From the NCBI RefSeq assembly GCF_048544455.1, contig NC_133534.1, forward strand, positions 38,006,217 through 38,070,216: DNA of 64,000 nucleotides, read 5' to 3'. The stretch is from Silene latifolia (Eukaryota > Streptophyta > Magnoliopsida > Caryophyllales > Caryophyllaceae). Below are positions 33,505-43,792 of this stretch, piece by piece. How positions within the stretch are numbered: position 1 is the stretch's first letter; each line of letters opens with the position of its first letter. Under the pieces are notes generated by a model that worked only from the letters and a program-made list of their open reading frames with translations, was not told where the DNA came from and did no database searches. A program made the translations under genes and the position numbers.

Positions 33505-34281
33505 TAATACACTTACGTGTAGCCAAGGGTGAAACTTGAACAAGGTTAGGGAATAGTTTGTACAAGACAATTGTCGGTTTTCATAACTCGGTCTTCCTAG
33601 ACCGTTGCATTCGGCCTTCCTAGGCCCAACCCAACCCATTCGACCAATCGTCCCGTCTAAACGGTCCTAATTCTTATTTGGGCCTAAGGATGGATAGCGA
33701 TTGACGTCATCCATACCATGATGCTTACTCTTATTTGTATCAAGGGCCTTCACTACTTGAGGAAATGGACTAGGAATCGGCCTTACTCTTGTTTGGTACG
33801 AGCCTCTCCACAGACTTCGGGTTTGATGGTTCGGTATGTCAACCCACCCTTTAAACCAAAACCTTTTTAAAAAGCACTCAACTTCCCGTTATAATGCTTG
33901 TATAAATGTTTGTACCTTACGTGATCACCATTTCTAAACGAAACCATGACGATTTTGGCAAAAATCAAAACCCTTTTTTTAATCAAAATTTCGAAAAAGG
34001 CCATTCGATTAGCGCAAAACCCAGTCGAAACTCTGTCCGTTTGTCGAGTCAAAATTCGGGCCACAAGCTCATTTCAAAACCTCACTTTGAGTCCACTCCT
34101 ACGACTACACTATAGTTGATTAGGATACACATTTTCCAAAACTTTGTCCTTTCTTCAAAGCTCACTCAACACAAGTGGCACACACCCACTTCACGAGTCA
34201 AAACATTTCCTCTTTTAGCAAGTGTGTTAGAATATTCGATCGTGTTTTGATTCGTCATCGATCTCTTATCCAGTTTTCAAG
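33505..34281 (+). other. Untranslated leader of the Tat-type element
   Basis: No convincing frame. This is the long leader expected between primer site and gag in Tat elements; short frames on either strand show no domain. Confidence 0.7.
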
Positions 34282-35517
34282 ATGCCTGGAACCAGCGACA
34301 CGAACCTCAACCAACTTCAAGATGGTAATGATCGAATCCTAGCCGCGCTAGCTCAAATCCAAGTTACTCAGGACCAAGTGTATGATCGCCTTGACACCAT
34401 AGAGGGTCGGATCTACGCCGTAGAGGGGAGATTGCCTCCTCACGAAAGTGAAGTAGTAGGTGACTTCGCGAGTGAATCCAAGGACGAAAATCCTCCCATG
34501 GGACTAACTGTAGCTTAGAAAAGACTCCAATACTTAGAGGAGCAATTGATGTACCTTAAAGGGGATGACATTTATAGGGAGAATAATCGCAAGTATGAGG
34601 CCGTCAACTCCAAATTGCCAACCAACTTCAATATGACGGATATCCCTAAATTCAAGGGGCACAAAAACCCTTTGAACCACATCCGTGCCTTCAAGGATTA
34701 CATGTCTATCAAAGGCATCAAACTCGAGATGTTCTTAAGGATCTTTCCTTCATCTCTTGACACCATCCCAAAACAATGGTTCTACTCTTTAGAACACAAG
34801 AAGATCGCTACTTGGGAAGATACCGCGATCGAATTTGCTAAGCAATACGCGGATAATGCTGAGATCCAAGTTAACATGCGCACTCTAGAGGTTCTTACCC
34901 AAAATGACAAAGAAGGATTCACCGACTTCCTAAGTAGGTGGAGGAAGACTAGTACCCAACTAGTTGAACGCCCGGATGAGGCTACCCTTGTGGAGAAGTT
35001 CGTGGATAATCTCAAACCCATCTATGCCAATCATTTGAGATACCAAAACATCAAGACTTTCAAAGACTTAACCGTACTAGGGACAAGGATTGAAGATGAC
35101 ATCTGTAAAGGTATCTTGTCCAAAACGGTAGGTCGAGGATACCAAGGCTCAACAAGTCGTTCTTACGGCTCCACTAGCAAGACTGATGAAGTTAACCTTC
35201 TCGAGCCATCCAAGAAAAGTATCCCACCAAGGAAATTCACAAATCTTGGGGACACTTACTCCAACGCTCTAAAAAGGTTAATGAAACAAGGAAAACTCCA
35301 ACCCATTGGACCTACTCCCGAACCCGAAAAGAAATCCGAATTCTGGGACGAGAAATCGTACTGTGAGTACCATATGGGCAAGGGGCATGACATAGAAAAA
35401 TGCTACAAATTGAAAAATGTGCTTCGAGACATGATTGAAGATGGTCGACTACCAATACCGCCGGGAGGTAAACCCAACAAACCTCGACCAACTAAAACGG
35501 TACTATGCCTAGAATAA
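34282..35517 (+). pseudogene. Tat-type gag, one in-frame stop
   Basis: Gag forms the particle core. The ATG at 34282 opens a frame with an N-terminal coiled-coil-like segment (LAALAQIQVTQDQVYDRL). TAG at 34516-34518 is the only interruption, and the same frame continues to 35517. The retrotransposon gag domain spans about residues 120-270 (IPKFKGHKNPLNHIRAFKDY, WFYSLEHKKIATWEDTAIEF, FLSRWRKTSTQLV). The C-terminus has FTNLGDTYSNALKRLMKQG and a zinc-like CEYHMGKGHDIEKC, a combination characteristic of Tat/Ogre gag. No protease follows. If the stop is leaky or an error the product would be about 411 residues. Confidence 0.93.
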
Positions 35518-36055
35518 GAACAAAAACGCGCCTCGCGTAACCTCATGTGTCGCTCTTGTGGCACTAAATAAACGACCCCTGGCCAAGCTGAAATAAACTA
35601 ATGTCACCTTGCTCTTGCATTTGACAATTTTGTCATCCTCATATCATCAAATAAACTAAACTGCACCTTCAGAGTAACTAAAAAGCTAATGCTTATTTTC
35701 TAAGTTCATTACAAGCTCTTGCTTAGAACAATTATTCTTTTACATTTACTCGTACTATGCGCAAGGGTTTGATTTCATTTTATAAATGAATACGTAGGCA
35801 ATCCTTAACGGGATACAGCCCATTATTTTAAAATGTAAATAGAAGGAAATTTGCATTGCATTTGGAATTCGACAAGAATAATAAATAGAAAATCACAACA
35901 GGTTTCATAACCACTTAACCTTTTTTATTTCATTCACCTTCTAATAATAATAATACGTTACATAATAAAAGAAATAAAAATAGGCTAGGATTCTAAAAAC
36001 CCTACCTTTTTATTACAATAATAATAATAATAATAAATAATAGCAAAGATTTGGG
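35518..36055. other. Non-coding gap where protease/RT would be expected
   Basis: About 540 bp between gag and the 3' end of the first antisense gene. It contains AT-rich sequence and an (AAT)n run near 36015-36040 but no pol motif in any frame. Confidence 0.8.
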
Positions 36056-37633
36056 CTATTCTTCCATCTTCCCTTTGCCCTTGTCATTCTTATCATATTT
36101 CTTGTCACGACCTCGAGCCGGACGCTCTTGCGCCACTTCAGACCTAATCACCAACGGTCTTTCTCGAGGCCTAGACTTCCCATTTTTGTCAATCACTTTA
36201 TCCACGACAGGAGAGGTCTTCGGTTTCTTCGAAGGATGAACAACTCGAAACCCGGCTTCCTCCTCTCCCTCAGTCAAATGCTTCTCTTTCTCCTTTTCCA
36301 CCTCGCGCACCTTGTAGTCAACGGGCTCGCGCTTCCTCAATCTCTCGCGCTCTTCCGGAGTAGTAACTTTCCTCCATCGCAAATAAGAATCCGACACCCA
36401 TAAGGCATTAGCAGAAGAGTTCAAGAACCACACGTTTCTTTGGGCCCACTTAATGGCCCACTCCTTGACTCTCGTAGTAAGCGCCACGGCAGTCTGCGGG
36501 ACGGTATCAAGCTTCGGGATCAATCGGCTTTAGTCCAACCTGTCTCATCGGCCTTTCCGGGAAGATGCACACCATAAATTCCAAGCCAGGAATGCGCACA
36601 GATCGAGTAGGATCCAAGGAAGACACTCCAGTGACAGATTTGAGGTGCCACCATGGTACAATCCACCTAATCAAGGGGCCATCACCACTCTTCAGTTTGT
36701 TCTCCCAATAATTGAAGACCCGGGTGAAGTCCACCATGTACAGCCTAGTCCTCATCGCAATCGAACGAGCATGATAAGAAGGAACATGAACTGGGGGCTC
36801 GATCAATCGAAGCCTTCCATAAGCCAAACCTACCAAAAGCGGGTATTAGACATAAAAAAAAAAACAAAAAAAAAACAAAAAAAAAACGAACGAAAAAAAC
36901 ATAAAAAAAAAACGAACGAAAAAAAAAACGAAAAAACGAAAAAAAAGAAAAGAAGAAAAAAGAAAAAAAAAAAGAAAAAGAGAAGGAAATGTTCTTTTAC
37001 CTGCAGAATGACGGGACTTCCCAAATACGGTAGGTCGCGGTTGGCTTTTCTATTATCCAAGCCCAACAGGATCTCTCCTAAGCATAAACAAGCTGGGCTC
37101 CTGGGCAGCTCCATTTGCTCAACAAGGCCCAGAAGACGGGGATCACCTCTCAAGTCTTCATCAACATGCCCTTGGAAGACATATACATGCAACAAGCAAA
37201 ATCCAAATGCCCTTCGCCTAACAACATAAGAAACGGTGGGGTCGGCCCTGTTAATGAATCGGTCAATAAAGTCCAACATTCGCACTCCCTTCGAGGTTAC
37301 AAGACGGTCCACCTCAAGTCTAGTCAACCCAAGCAAGTCTCTAAATTTGCTCTTATACCCTTGCGAAGTAGAAGGAATGGCAGGCAAGTGTTCAGGGTCC
37401 CACCCACCAATCGCGGCAATTTCTTCAGGGAATGGGAAAATATCGCCTCCAGGGAACGCAAAAACATAGTAATTCGGGTCCCAATAATCAAGACAAGCAT
37501 CCAAGAATGGTTTGACAACCTTGATAAGCTTCAAACTCAACAATGATTCAAGATTATAGGCGCCCATATCATATTTATCCACGTTTGAAAATTCGTTGGT
37601 CCATTCTTTTACGCGAATCTCCAAATTATTCAT
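36056..37633 (-). pseudogene. Antisense gene 1: DUF7745/PMD-like protein, spliced
   Basis: Exon 1 runs from ATG at 37633 to 37001 (211 codons). Recognisable parts are LLSLKLIKVVKPFLDACLDY, a YYVFAFPGGDIFPFPEEIAA segment equivalent to the fold-defining FxFP...E pattern of PMD-related plant proteins, and a region around LHVYVFQGHVDEDLRGD. A consensus donor (CTGCAG/GTAAAAG at 37000) and a T-rich intron precede an acceptor near 36830 (TTTTGGTAG). Exon 2 reads RLRLIEPPVHVPSYHARSIA and ends in a Lys/Arg/Glu-rich tail at 36056. The nearest acceptor misses the downstream frame by one base, and the frame shifts again near 36515. No function is known to me; the family recurs in plant Gypsy elements. 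It is probably decayed or carries sequence errors. Confidence 0.75.
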
Positions 37634-37718
37634 GATGAGGAATTATTTTGAGAATTTTATGTAATAAGACGAAGAAGAGACGGAAGAATTGTGTGAATAA
37701 AAGCTCTATCGACGTCTC

Positions 37719-37726
37719 TATTTATA
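37719..37726 (-). promoter_or_regulatory. TATA box of antisense gene 1
   Basis: On the minus strand TATAAATA lies 86 bp upstream of the ATG in the context ATTAGTATAAATAGAGAC. This closely resembles the LTR context ATTAGTATAAATAGGAGC at 31634-31649, suggesting the gene uses a copied LTR-type promoter. Confidence 0.75.
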
Positions 37727-37766
37727 CTAATTTCTGTTTCCAAAAATCGCTGCACGAACCACTGGG

Positions 37767-37825
37767 AACAGCGCAAAGACTGCCGCGCCTCTTCAAAGGG
37801 ACGCAGCTTACGCTGCGCCTCTTCC
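37767..37825. repeat. GC-rich dyad module upstream of antisense gene 1
   Basis: Contains two copies of the CTGCGCCTCTTC-type unit (GCCGCGCCTCTTCAAAGGG and CGCTGCGCCTCTTCCTCAG), each preceded by a GCGCA/ACGCAG arm. This is the same module as in the LTRs and it lies about 50-100 bp upstream of the TATA box. Confidence 0.8.
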
Positions 37826-37829
37826 TCAG

Positions 37830-38498
37830 CTTGATTTCTGTGATTTTCCGCGTTGGATCTTTCCTAATTCCGTGATGAATAATTTCCTATTCCTACGGGT
37901 TATTATTTTGGCAAATACGTGGAAATTACCATATTTCGTGTTTCCTAATTCCGCGGGCACACATTTCGAGGCGACATCGACATTTTCGCCATTTTACCAC
38001 ACTTGCACATTTTCATTTTAGGAAATAATTTTCATTATAATTCATTTTAGGAAATAAGTTTCATACTAATTTAATTCTTTTTTTTTTCATTTCATTTCTA
38101 AACTTATAGGTTTTTATTTTTTTTATTTTTTAGGGGTAACCCTCCCTACCGTCCGGTCATTTCCGGCAAATTTTTTGCAAATTTTTGCATTTTCACACTC
38201 CTTTGAGTCTTTCGTTTTGCGCTAATTTAGGCCATATGTATATACAAATGTATGTTTTGCGTGATTTCTATGTAAATTTCGGCAGCATGACTGCGTAAAC
38301 CGTCATCTACCAAACCTGTTCAAAGCTAACCTGCAGATACAAGCAACACAACCCAGCAGCAAAGGCACTCAGGCCATCTTATATACAACCAAAAAGGGAA
38401 ATGTACAAGAAACTGGGGGCTTTCGCCCCAAACAAAGTCCAAAATGTTCAAAATGAAGGACCAAAATGTACAAATGTGCAAAATACAACAAAACAAAA
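37830..38498. other. Spacer between the two antisense genes
   Basis: AT-rich, no gene. It should hold the far upstream region of antisense gene 1 and the 3' end of antisense gene 2, whose stop codon is at 38499-38501. Confidence 0.6.
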
Positions 38499-41033
38499 CT
38501 ACTGCCGGTCGCCCTCCAGCTCCGCAACTCTTCCCGCGAGAGCAGCAATCTCGGCGTCCCGAACCTCGAACTCCCTCAACAAGCGAGCTGTCTCCTCCCG
38601 AGACTGAGCCAACTCTCGCTCCAGCTCGCGGTCCCCCTTCAAAATAACGAAATTGGCTCATGTCAATCATTTCCAGCAATTACAAGAAAAGTTGGAAAAT
38701 CAAAATTCAAAAAAAAAACCGAAATAGGCACAAGGTTCAAACCTGACAACCTCGACCGCCGACAAGTGCCTCGACGGCAGTAGCTCGCAGCCGGTTGGCC
38801 ACCCTCCACAACGCCACGAACCGAAACGGCGCAACCTGCATTTTCAAAAGGAATTCTCAATAATTGAATAAGTTCAACCAAATGGGTTCTTACACAAGAA
38901 TTAGGCAAATTAGAGGCTCACCCTCCGAATCAGATGCTGTCAATCGTCCAGGCCAGCATCCGTCACAGCCACGTCAAAGTCACGCAGCTCGGAGATCGTC
39001 GTCCTCCCAGTCGCGTCAGTGTACTCGAGAGTCTCGGGGTACTCTGGGGGCTCGATGCCCGCCGCCTCAACCTCCTGCAAAGTCAAATGTTTCTCATTAA
39101 TCGATGGTCCTTCATCGTAGTTTTAAAATCAAAAATCAAGAAGAATAAAAATGCTCACCACAACCGGCCAGTACGCCAACCTCCCGTAGAGGAACCCCGA
39201 GTAGTCCTCGCCAGGAAGAAGGAGGGCGTCACCACTAACGCCAGCCAATTCGGCCTCCCTCTCAGCCTCAGAAGGCTCCCTGAACATCGTCCTAGGAGGA
39301 TCGATGGGAACCGTCAACACATCCCGAAAGCACTGACGAGCCAAGCGCTCGCCCAAGTACCACACATGACCCATCGACGTCCTCAACAGCAGCCGGCTCG
39401 AACTTCTAGGCCGAAGAACCTCAGCCACAAAAGGAGGCACTCCAGCGTACTCCGCCCAAGGCCTAGGCACCCACTGGGACAAGACAAACAAGGAATCATT
39501 CTTATGATCGATTTAAAAAAGCAATATAGAAGCAAATGAATATAAGTGAGATGTTTACGCTGTCTAGCTGAAGAGCATTCACGTCCCGCCGGTAGACACC
39601 GTGAGAAGAACGCTTGCTCTTCGTCCTGCACATGACCCAATCCTTCACCACGGGATAGGCCCTCTCCAGCGGCTCCGTCCCCTTGGGCGCGAGGCCCGGA
39701 AAATAGGAGTACCCCCACGCCTGTAAAGCAAGATAGTCAATAACGATCTTTCGTAATTTGATAAAGAAGAGAATTGATTTTAAGTCTCAATGAAGGTTCG
39801 TACCTCCAACAGAAGTCCAGGACCGACAGCGCCAGGAGAAGTCCCCTTCTCCATCAACTCCGGACGAACCATGACCCTCATGAAGCGGATGAGGACCGCG
39901 AAACCAGCAGTGACCCAGTCCCAACGCCCTAGGGAGCTCAGGTCAGAAAGGAAGGGAAGAAACTTCGTCGACAACCTCTCTCCCTTGTCTCCGAGGTAAA
40001 TCGAAGACAAAAACCACCAAAGCCACAAGCGGGCCCTCTGCTCAGCAGTACAGAGAGGAGGAGCCGTCTCCCTCCCATCAATCGTCACCAGTGCCGGGAT
40101 CTTTCCCGAAAAGTAGTCTCGAACGTAGGAGTTGGGTACCAAACCAGGCTCTGTGACAGCCTTCGGCGATAAGTTCCAGCCGATCAACCTCCTAGCCTCG
40201 GCCGAGTCCACCCTCATGGCAGTCTCCAGCCACTCCACAGCCTCAGACCCACACGGCAGACCAGAAATTATGCCGTAGTCCTCCAGAGTGACTCCCACCT
40301 CACCAAAAGGCATGTGAAAAGTAGAAGTCGTATCCCAGAATCGGTCCAAGAAAGCGCGGACCAGGCTAAGGTTAGCCCGCAACTTCCTCCTCGTGATATC
40401 CCACCAGGCCTGCACCAAGGCACCGAACGCTCGATCATGGCGCGCTCCTCCGCCGACAGCCGCTCGTAGCACTCCATCGCTGTCATGTAACCCGAGAACG
40501 ACCTGATGTTCCCGGCCTCCTATTGTGATTTGAAACAAAAAGCTAATAAAAGTTGGATAAGATGTGAACAATTGAAATGAATGAAAGGAGATGAGTGGTG
40601 AGTAATGAATTCAAAATTACCAAACTCTTCACCGTCCTGTAGGACAGGTGACCCTCTGCGACCCACAAAGAAGTGCCTGCTCTCCTGTGTCTCGGCCACG
40701 CGGGAGCTCCCTCGGTGACGACCTCCTCGTCCGACGTTGGCCCGTCAAGGGGCCTCCTCCTCCTCAACAGCCTCCTCCTCGTGGGCCTCGTCCCCAGCAG
40801 CCATCACCGCAGCGGTGAAAGCCTGCTCCAAAGCCTCCTCGATCACGGCAGAGTCTATCTCCATGGGACCTCTCCCAGAGGTAGAAGGCTCATCACCGGC
40901 AGCATTAAAAGCAAATTTAGGCCGCGTCACGTGACGGCGAGCCTTAGTTAAGGGATTTTCGAGCCTTCGGAAACCCTGAAATCGCTATTTTCTCGCCATC
41001 TTTGGCCATATTCTCACAAACCCAATCACTCAT
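38499..41033 (-). pseudogene. Antisense gene 2: seven-exon plant mobile domain (PMD) gene
   Basis: Exons on the minus strand: 41033-40621, 40519-39804, 39720-39559, 39473-39159, 39074-38922, 38835-38743, 38636-38499. All six introns have GT and AG borders and all are phase 0. PMD signatures are AWWDITRRKLRANLSLVRAF, FHMPFGEVGVTLEDYGIISG, WLWWFLSSIYLGDKGE and WYLGERLARQ. The last exon (RELERELAQSREETARLLRE and on) is a coiled coil ending CAG-TAG. PMD occurs in the plant MAIN/MAIL proteins, implicated in silencing and genome stability, and in transposons. Lesions: frame changes near 40950, 40755 and 40410, and TGA at 38942-38940 where TGG (Trp) would fit. The intact splice structure suggests recent expression or selection; some lesions may be sequence errors. 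Confidence 0.85.
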
Positions 41034-41652
41034 GTGGTAATTAGGGTCAAGTCAAGCCTAATTTGAAGCCTAATTCTGGGTTCGAGTCGAAATTTCGGCA
41101 GCATTTCGTTATAACGGCGATTATGCCCTAAAAAGTGTCCTGAAAAAGCTGTCACAAACCAAAATTCCGAGATGATAGGAAGTTTACCCATCATCCAAGA
41201 ATCCCAAATATCAAGTTTCATCGCAAATGGACAATCCTACGGCTATTTTTGAAGCAATTTACGGTTTAGCTGTGAAACCGTCTCAAATTCACTCAAATGC
41301 TCAAAACTCAACGAAAATTCGAAACAAATACATGGTTATGTTCCTTATACTGCCAATTATCCATTTCTAATACCAATTTCACAAGGCAAATCCATTCGGG
41401 GAAAAAGCCCCAAATTTTCGAAATAATTGGGTTGAAAACCCTAATTTTTTCGATCCAAATTGAGCGAATACAGAAGATTAATGCAAGAATGGTACACATA
41501 ACTCGATTAGTCATGATGAATGCAAGCTTTCGAATCAACCCTTGGCGGAAATGATTAAGATTTGAGAGAGAATTTGAAGAAATTGTGTTTCGAACAAATG
41601 ATACTAAACCCTCTGTTTATCGCGTTTTTACGCAGAAAATACACTTTGGGGA
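41034..41652. other. Upstream region of antisense gene 2
   Basis: Expected to hold its 5' leader and promoter. On the minus strand a TATA-like GCGATAAACAG lies near 41615-41625. Short open frames here have no recognised domain. Confidence 0.5.
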
Positions 41653-41714
41653 ATAGACGCAGCAGGTGCTGCGCCTCTTCCAAGAGACGCAGCTCTTGCT
41701 GCGCCTCTTCCTAG
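41653..41714. repeat. GC-rich dyad module upstream of antisense gene 2
   Basis: GACGCAGCAGGTGCTGCGCC is followed by CTCTTCC, then a second GACGCAG...TTGCTGCGCC and CTCTTCC. GCAGCA and TGCTGC are perfect inverted arms. Matches the LTR modules and the one at 37767-37825. A single extra half-module (GGTGCGCCTCTTCC) is at 41778-41791. Confidence 0.85.
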
Positions 41715-42667
41715 CGTTCCCTCCACACGAGTTTTTCAAAAATTCGTTATGAGTTCGTTATTTGTGGGCCCATCTTTGGTGCGCCTCTTCCTCGTTGCTA
41801 TCTTATCCTTTTGGACCGTTTGATGATTATCTTTCGTTCCGGCCCGCATTTCTAAGACAAACAGCAGGCTATTACACGTTATTTATCGCTTCTAGTTCCT
41901 TGCTTGTCACAACGAGCATTTATTCCTTCACAGGTGTTTCGACACGCCTTCATTATATTTCCCCAACGGGAGTAAGCGGATAGACTTTCCCTCTCGAGAC
42001 ACGGAGATTAATTCCCGATTATGTTCCCCAACGAGAGTAAGAGGATAGACTTTCCCTCTCAAGACAAGGAGATCAACATCAGCCCCTATTTCTTCCGAAG
42101 TTTGTTTGAAGCTGAACACGAACAGATTTCTCCCAGCAGTTCCCGCCTGTGTCCTGCTACTCACAATATTTCTTGTTTCTCCTCGGAGTGCGATAAAGAT
42201 GTCGTTCTCCACAAGTTCCCAGACCAGTAGAGTTCCTACACTCGAGCCTTATTTGCCCTTTAGTTTAAACTTATATTTAGGCCTCCTTCCCGCCGATGCT
42301 TTCCTTTAGGGCCACATACCCTAGCACCAACCCTTATATATTTTTAGGTCTTACCCTTAGCTCCTACGCTTACCCTTAGCTCCTACGCTTACCCTTAGCT
42401 CCTACGCAACTCCGGAAACATCTCGAGAGAGAAGTCTCAGGTATGGTCTCTTCTTATGGCTGGCGAGCCTCCTTACGTAGTCTAATAGACTTTAAACGAC
42501 CCTCCCCGATAGTCGACAGACTCTAAAATGTTCCCGACGACAGGTCCTTGGCTCAGACCCCTTGAGCCGCCTCGCGTCGCCATAGTCGTCAGGTTGTAAT
42601 CTTCGATTGACCTGATGGCTATACTTTGACTTTCGCCTTGTCCAAGCCTCAGTCAAAGTGGGGGCTC
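41715..42667. other. 3' untranslated region with two small tandem repeats and polypurine tract
   Basis: A 50-60 bp block (GAGTAAGCGGATAGACTTTC and flanks) occurs twice at about 41960-42073. A 19-mer CTTACCCTTAGCTCCTACG occurs three times at 42350-42406. A purine tract AAAGTGGGGGC at 42656-42666 primes plus-strand synthesis just before the 3' LTR. No gene. Confidence 0.7.
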
Positions 42668-43792
42668 TGTAGATACCTCATTTCTGCACCTCTCGCAAAC
42701 CACCCGGTGATGATTGGGCCGCATGTTTGGTACGCGGAACATTTGTGACAGTTCGTAAGTTTATCGTCAAGTGATTGCTCAAATATTAATGTCTACCTCT
42801 TAGTTGTCATCTACGTGCCGATACAGTCATTTTCACAGTAATTAGAGTACATTTGGAGTCCGAGCCTAAGACCGTCTTCATTTTCTGATAACCGTTAAAT
42901 CCCGAGTCAGAATGTTCTGGAATGTTCCGGATATTTCTATTCCATATTTTACAAATATTTCACAATCTTTTATCCTTTGGTAAACAATTTCCCGTAATAT
43001 TCACACAAGATATTAAGGAAAACCAAATTATTCCATCCTACCATAACTTAAACACGAAAATCTTTCTTCCGCATGAGGAAACCCCTTGGGAACCGACGCA
43101 GCAGGTGCTACGCCTCTTCCAAGAGACGCAGTGACTGCTGCGCCTCTTCCCAGGTCCTTTTCTGCGTGTTTTTCGTATCTTTATTATATCTTTCCGAGAT
43201 TCACTTCCAAAGACTCTCCAAAACCCTAATTCCTTCACGTGATTAGTATAAATAGGAGCCTTCGCTCCTCATATTTCTCACGCGAGTGTCCGCCCTTCTC
43301 TTCTCCCTTTGCATTCTAGACCTTTGTTCTTACTTTTTGGCGTCTATGTGCTTGAACATTCGACCACGTAAGCTCGGATCCTTCTGAGTACCAGCCTCGT
43401 TTGCATGACCGACCAATTTGACCAACTCCACATCAATCAACTTAATTAATCTAATCGTTTTCCTCTTACGAGGGCACTTTCATATTTGCATTATAGTTCG
43501 AGTCGAGCATCGCTAATCGATAACTTAGTCCTTCTCGTTTCGTCAAACATGTAAGTCTGAGGGTGTATAATCTCTTTTTTATTATTGTTCTTTACTTTTT
43601 GTATCATCATTAATGTAAGGTTTATGTCGAAAATACTTATTAAAACCGATTTCTAAAACCGTGCTTTAAAACCTCTTTTTTAAGGATTTCCAGAAGACAA
43701 ACCGTCGAGAAAGGACGCAGCAACTGCTGCGCCTCTTCGAAGGAGCGCAGTTCCTGCTGCGCCTCTTCGTGAGGCTGCTGCAGTTCCTACTT

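Noticed and set aside
33305-33565. Short frames at the LTR end, recurring near 48523-48755
   Set aside because: They repeat in both LTR copies, have no domain and cross the LTR/primer-site border.
36645-37229. Lysine-rich plus-strand reading frame
   Set aside because: It reads an A-rich tract that is the T-rich intron of the minus-strand gene, plus the complement of its exons.
39790-39999. Plus-strand frames across 38400-40950
   Set aside because: All are complements of PMD exons; codon structure, splice sites and domain matches are on the minus strand.
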